Shown: positions 4,089-6,549 of the stretch, in pieces
How the letters are laid out: each line of letters starts with the position of its first letter
Position numbering within the stretch: position 1 is the first letter of the stretch
Source: Pseudomonadota bacterium
Lineage (GTDB): Bacteria > Pseudomonadota > Alphaproteobacteria > Rhizobiales > Tepidamorphaceae
Direction: 5' to 3'
Assembly (NCBI GenBank): GCA_023435545.1
Contig: JAEYRQ010000457.1
Coordinates: 1 to 6,549 of the forward strand
Length of the DNA stretch: 6,549 nt
Made by a program: the position numbers and the translations under genes
The notes under the pieces: model-generated
Seen by the model: only the letters and a program-made list of their open reading frames with translations
What the model was told of the DNA's origin: nothing
Database searches by the model: none

Positions 4089-6549
4089 ATGGAGGCCGGG
4101 GAGAAGCTGTTCATCGATCTGCTGCCCGAGAACTGGGTGGGCGCGGCGCCGGGCTTGCCCGCCGAGGTCGTCGCCGAACTCGCCCGCCGCGCCCAGGAAG
4201 CCGAGGCGCGGCGCCGCCAGAAGGAGATCCTCGAGCAGTACCGCAACTCCAGACCGGTCGAACTGCGCGTCGCCGCACTGCCGACCTTCACACGCTTCGT
4301 CTTCGTCTGGGACAGCGTACCGAGCGCCCGCATCGAGCGATCGACCTATCAGGTGCGGTTGCAGTTCGACCGCGGCGCGCGGATCGATCTCGCAGGCTAC
4401 GAGTCACGGCTGCCGGCCTATGTCCAGGACATCGGCTCCTCGCTGTCGGAGGAGGGGCTGGAAATCGTCTTCGAGGTCGACCCGCAGGCACCTGTTCGCG
4501 GGTTCCGGGAGGATTCGACCTATGTGGTCGACATCACCGCGCCGAACGTCGCGGCCGGTTCCTACGGCGGGGCACTCCAGCCACTCCAGGAAATCAGGGT
4601 CGAGCCATCGGGCGGCACCGAACCCGCGCGGGAGGCGCCGGATGCGCCCGCCGGCGATGCCGGGCCCGGCGGCGGGTACTCTGATACCGAGGCGGAGGCC
4701 CTCTCCGCCGGTCGGCCGGAGTCCGCCCAGTCGATTGTCCCGACGGATGAGGCCGACGCGCGAGCGGATGTCGCCGCGCCATCGCCATCCACAGACCGCA
4801 AGGCGACGCCGGAACCCGTAACCGCTCAGGCGGAACCTGATCCGGGCGTCAACGTGGTCGACGAGTTCGGCGGCGACGTCGTGCGCGCCGAGGCGCGCCG
4901 CTTCGGCACCAGCGTCAGGCTGGCGCTGCCATTCGCCGTTCCGACGAATGCCGCCGTGTTCGAGCGGGCGGGTGCTTTGTGGGCTGTGTTCGACTCTTCG
5001 GCGATGATCGACGTGCGGCTCCTGCAGGAGAACCTGGTCGGCGTTGCCAAGCGGGTGGAGTCCTGGCGCGACGGCACGGTGTCCGTTCTGCGCCTCGAGC
5101 TGTCGGCGCCGTTGACCAGCACGGTCGCCTCGGAGGAGACGACATGGCTCGTGACGCTCGGCGACTCGCTCCTGGAGCCGACGGTGCCGATGGAGCTCAG
5201 GCGGGCGAGCAATGAGGATGGCGAGGCCTTGGTGCGGATCGGATTCGCCGGCGCCTCGGGACCCTTTCTACTGCGCGACCGGGGGTCGGGCGAGAGCGTG
5301 TTCGTCGCCACTGGGCCGGCTCCGGCGCGCAATCTGGTCAAGCCGTACCAGTTCGTCGAATTCACCGCCCTGCAATCGATTCACGGTGTGGCGATAAGTC
5401 CGAAGGTGGACGATCTTGCGATCGAGATCGACGCCGAGGAGGTTCGCGTCAACCGGCGCTCGGGGGGCCTGGCGCTGTCGGAATATTCGAGCTCCTATGC
5501 ACCTCGCGCCACGGCGGATGCCGATGATGGCCGTCCCGGATTCGTCGATGCGCTCGACGGTGCCCTCGATCCGGGAGCCGTCTACATGATGCTTTCGAAG
5601 GCGCAGCGCGACGCCGCGGCCGCGCCGGAGATCGAGCGGACCCGCGCCCGCATGCGTCTGGCGCGAGCGCTGCTGGCCACCGATCTCGGGGCGGAGGCGA
5701 TCGGCCAGCTCGCTCTGGTCGCGCAGGACGATCCGGCGATCCAGCGCGAACCTTCGTATCATGCGCTGCGCGGCATCGGCATGGTGATGCTCGGCCGCGC
5801 CGACGAAGCCATCCGCGCCTTCAACACCTTCGGCCTAGGGCAGAGCTCAGACATATCCCTGTGGCGCGGACTGGCTGAGGTGCAACGGGGCAACTGGCGG
5901 GCCGCGCAGGAAGCCTTCCTGGCCGGCATTCCGGCACTTCCCAGCTATGCCCGGGACAGACAGCGGCAGTTCCGGATGGGGGCAGCCCGGGCTGCGCTGG
6001 AGGTCGGCGACATCGCCACGGCGACCGTGCGGCTCGCCGAGCTGAGCAGCGGTGCGGAGATCGGCGATCTGGAGTTGAACCTGCTGGAGGCGCGGCTGGC
6101 GGCGGCGCTGGGACAGTCGGAGATGGCGCTCCAGGCGTTCGAGGCGGTCGCGGCGGGGAAGAGCCGGCGGCTGGCGGCCGAGGCGCAATTGCTGAAGGCC
6201 GAACTGCAGAGCGCTTCCCTCGGTCACACTGATCCCGAAGCCATGATCCGCGATCTGGAAACGCTGGCGATGACCTGGCGGGGCGACGAGATCGAGCTGC
6301 GGGCGCTGAGGATGCTGGCAAACCTCCATGCCGGCAGGGGCGAGTACTATCGCGCTTTCGAGCTGATGAAGTCCGCGACGCTGGCGGATTCAAGCTCGCC
6401 CACGACGCGCGCGCTGCAGGACGACATGAACCTCGCTTTCCAGGATCTCTTTCTGGGGAGCGAGAGCGAACGTCTGGCGCCGATCGACGCGCTTGCGCTC
6501 TACTACGACTTTCGCGAACTGACGCCGATCGGGACGAAGGGTGACGAGA
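4089..6549 (+). CDS. Main body of a large exported tetratricopeptide-repeat protein, N-terminus cut by the TAG, 3' end beyond the window
   Basis: The frame is open from 3969 to the right edge (860 codons). The first usable starts after the TAG are GTG 4080 and ATG 4089; GGTGA at 4079-4083 is a partial ribosome site for 4089, but the original start is most likely ATG 3714. In order: a charged helix (about 4155-4250, AELARRAQEAEARRRQKEIL); a second beta module (about 4260-4600, FTRFVFVWDS to TYVVDI); an Ala/Pro/Asp/Glu-rich linker (about 4605-4850); a further beta-rich region (about 4860-5480); then helical TPR-like repeats from about 5580 to the end (for example YHALRGIGMVMLGRADEAIR and LWRGLAEVQRGNWRAAQEAF). 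Without the signal peptide encoded upstream of the TAG this part would stay in the cytoplasm. I recall similar TPR proteins near motE in Rhodospirillales-like genomes; the function is unknown and a motility link is inference. Confidence 0.8.
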   Translation, partial: MEAGEKLFIDLLPENWVGAAPGLPAEVVAELARRAQEAEARRRQKEILEQYRNSRPVELRVAALPTFTRFVFVWDSVPSARIERSTYQVRLQFDRGARIDLAGYESRLPAYVQDIGSSLSEEGLEIVFEVDPQAPVRGFREDSTYVVDITAPNVAAGSYGGALQPLQEIRVEPSGGTEPAREAPDAPAGDAGPGGGYSDTEAEALSAGRPESAQSIVPTDEADARADVAAPSPSTDRKATPEPVTAQAEPDPGVNVVDEFGGDVVRAEARRFGTSVRLALPFAVPTNAAVFERAGALWAVFDSSAMIDVRLLQENLVGVAKRVESWRDGTVSVLRLELSAPLTSTVASEETTWLVTLGDSLLEPTVPMELRRASNEDGEALVRIGFAGASGPFLLRDRGSGESVFVATGPAPARNLVKPYQFVEFTALQSIHGVAISPKVDDLAIEIDAEEVRVNRRSGGLALSEYSSSYAPRATADADDGRPGFVDALDGALDPGAVYMMLSKAQRDAAAAPEIERTRARMRLARALLATDLGAEAIGQLALVAQDDPAIQREPSYHALRGIGMVMLGRADEAIRAFNTFGLGQSSDISLWRGLAEVQRGNWRAAQEAFLAGIPALPSYARDRQRQFRMGAARAALEVGDIATATVRLAELSSGAEIGDLELNLLEARLAAALGQSEMALQAFEAVAAGKSRRLAAEAQLLKAELQSASLGHTDPEAMIRDLETLAMTWRGDEIELRALRMLANLHAGRGEYYRAFELMKSATLADSSSPTTRALQDDMNLAFQDLFLGSESERLAPIDALALYYDFRELTPIGTKGDE

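Noticed and set aside
4084..4821. 245-codon + strand frame beginning at ATG 4084
   Set aside because: It is Arg/Ser/Pro-rich shadow sequence offset from the TPR frame, which has the domain-like residues and third-position GC bias.
5268..5762. Reverse-strand 164-codon frame under the TPR gene, and similar frames at 5821-6393
   Set aside because: Antisense shadows of a continuous coding frame; no ribosome site and no recognisable motif.

Overview
The window looks like chromosomal DNA from a GC-rich, flagellated alphaproteobacterium, probably Rhodospirillales-like. The basis is gene content: the end of fliL, then fliM, a DUF6468-type membrane coiled-coil gene and a MotE-family gene, followed by a large exported TPR protein. 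All genes read on the + strand, with strong G/C preference at third codon positions in the flagellar and TPR genes. The taxonomic placement is inference from recalled gene order, not from a search.

Layout. 1-2522 is a tightly packed flagellar motor operon: the fliL C-terminus (stop at 102-104), fliM (GTG 113 to 1282), the DUF6468 gene (1279-1824) and motE (1821-2522). The last two junctions are 4-base overlaps (GTGA and ATGA), so translational coupling is likely. 2523-2699 is a 177-base spacer whose second half can fold into a compact three-way junction followed by a hairpin that covers the ribosome binding site of the next gene. 2700-3488 encodes a phytanoyl-CoA dioxygenase-family (Fe(II)/2-oxoglutarate) protein with noticeably weaker GC bias than its neighbours, apparently an insertion into the flagellar neighbourhood. 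3489-3713 is a 225-base spacer with a hairpin just after the dioxygenase stop and a 10-base perfect palindrome. From 3714 to the right edge runs one long reading frame for an exported beta-domain plus TPR protein. It is broken by a single in-frame TAG at 3966-3968 and otherwise open to the window end.

How the genes work together. FliL and MotE belong to the stator side of the motor (inner membrane/periplasm). FliM is the rotor C-ring switch protein. The DUF6468 protein has one membrane span followed by basic residues, which puts its coiled coil on the cytoplasmic side, where the C-ring lies. The TPR protein is predicted to be exported. The dioxygenase has no evident link to motility.

Most worth checking: the lone amber codon in the TPR gene, the structured leader upstream of the dioxygenase, and a duplicated acidic/Trp motif in the FliM N-terminal extension that resembles the N-terminal motif of FliN. 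I saw no tRNA, rRNA, CRISPR array, transposase or phage gene.
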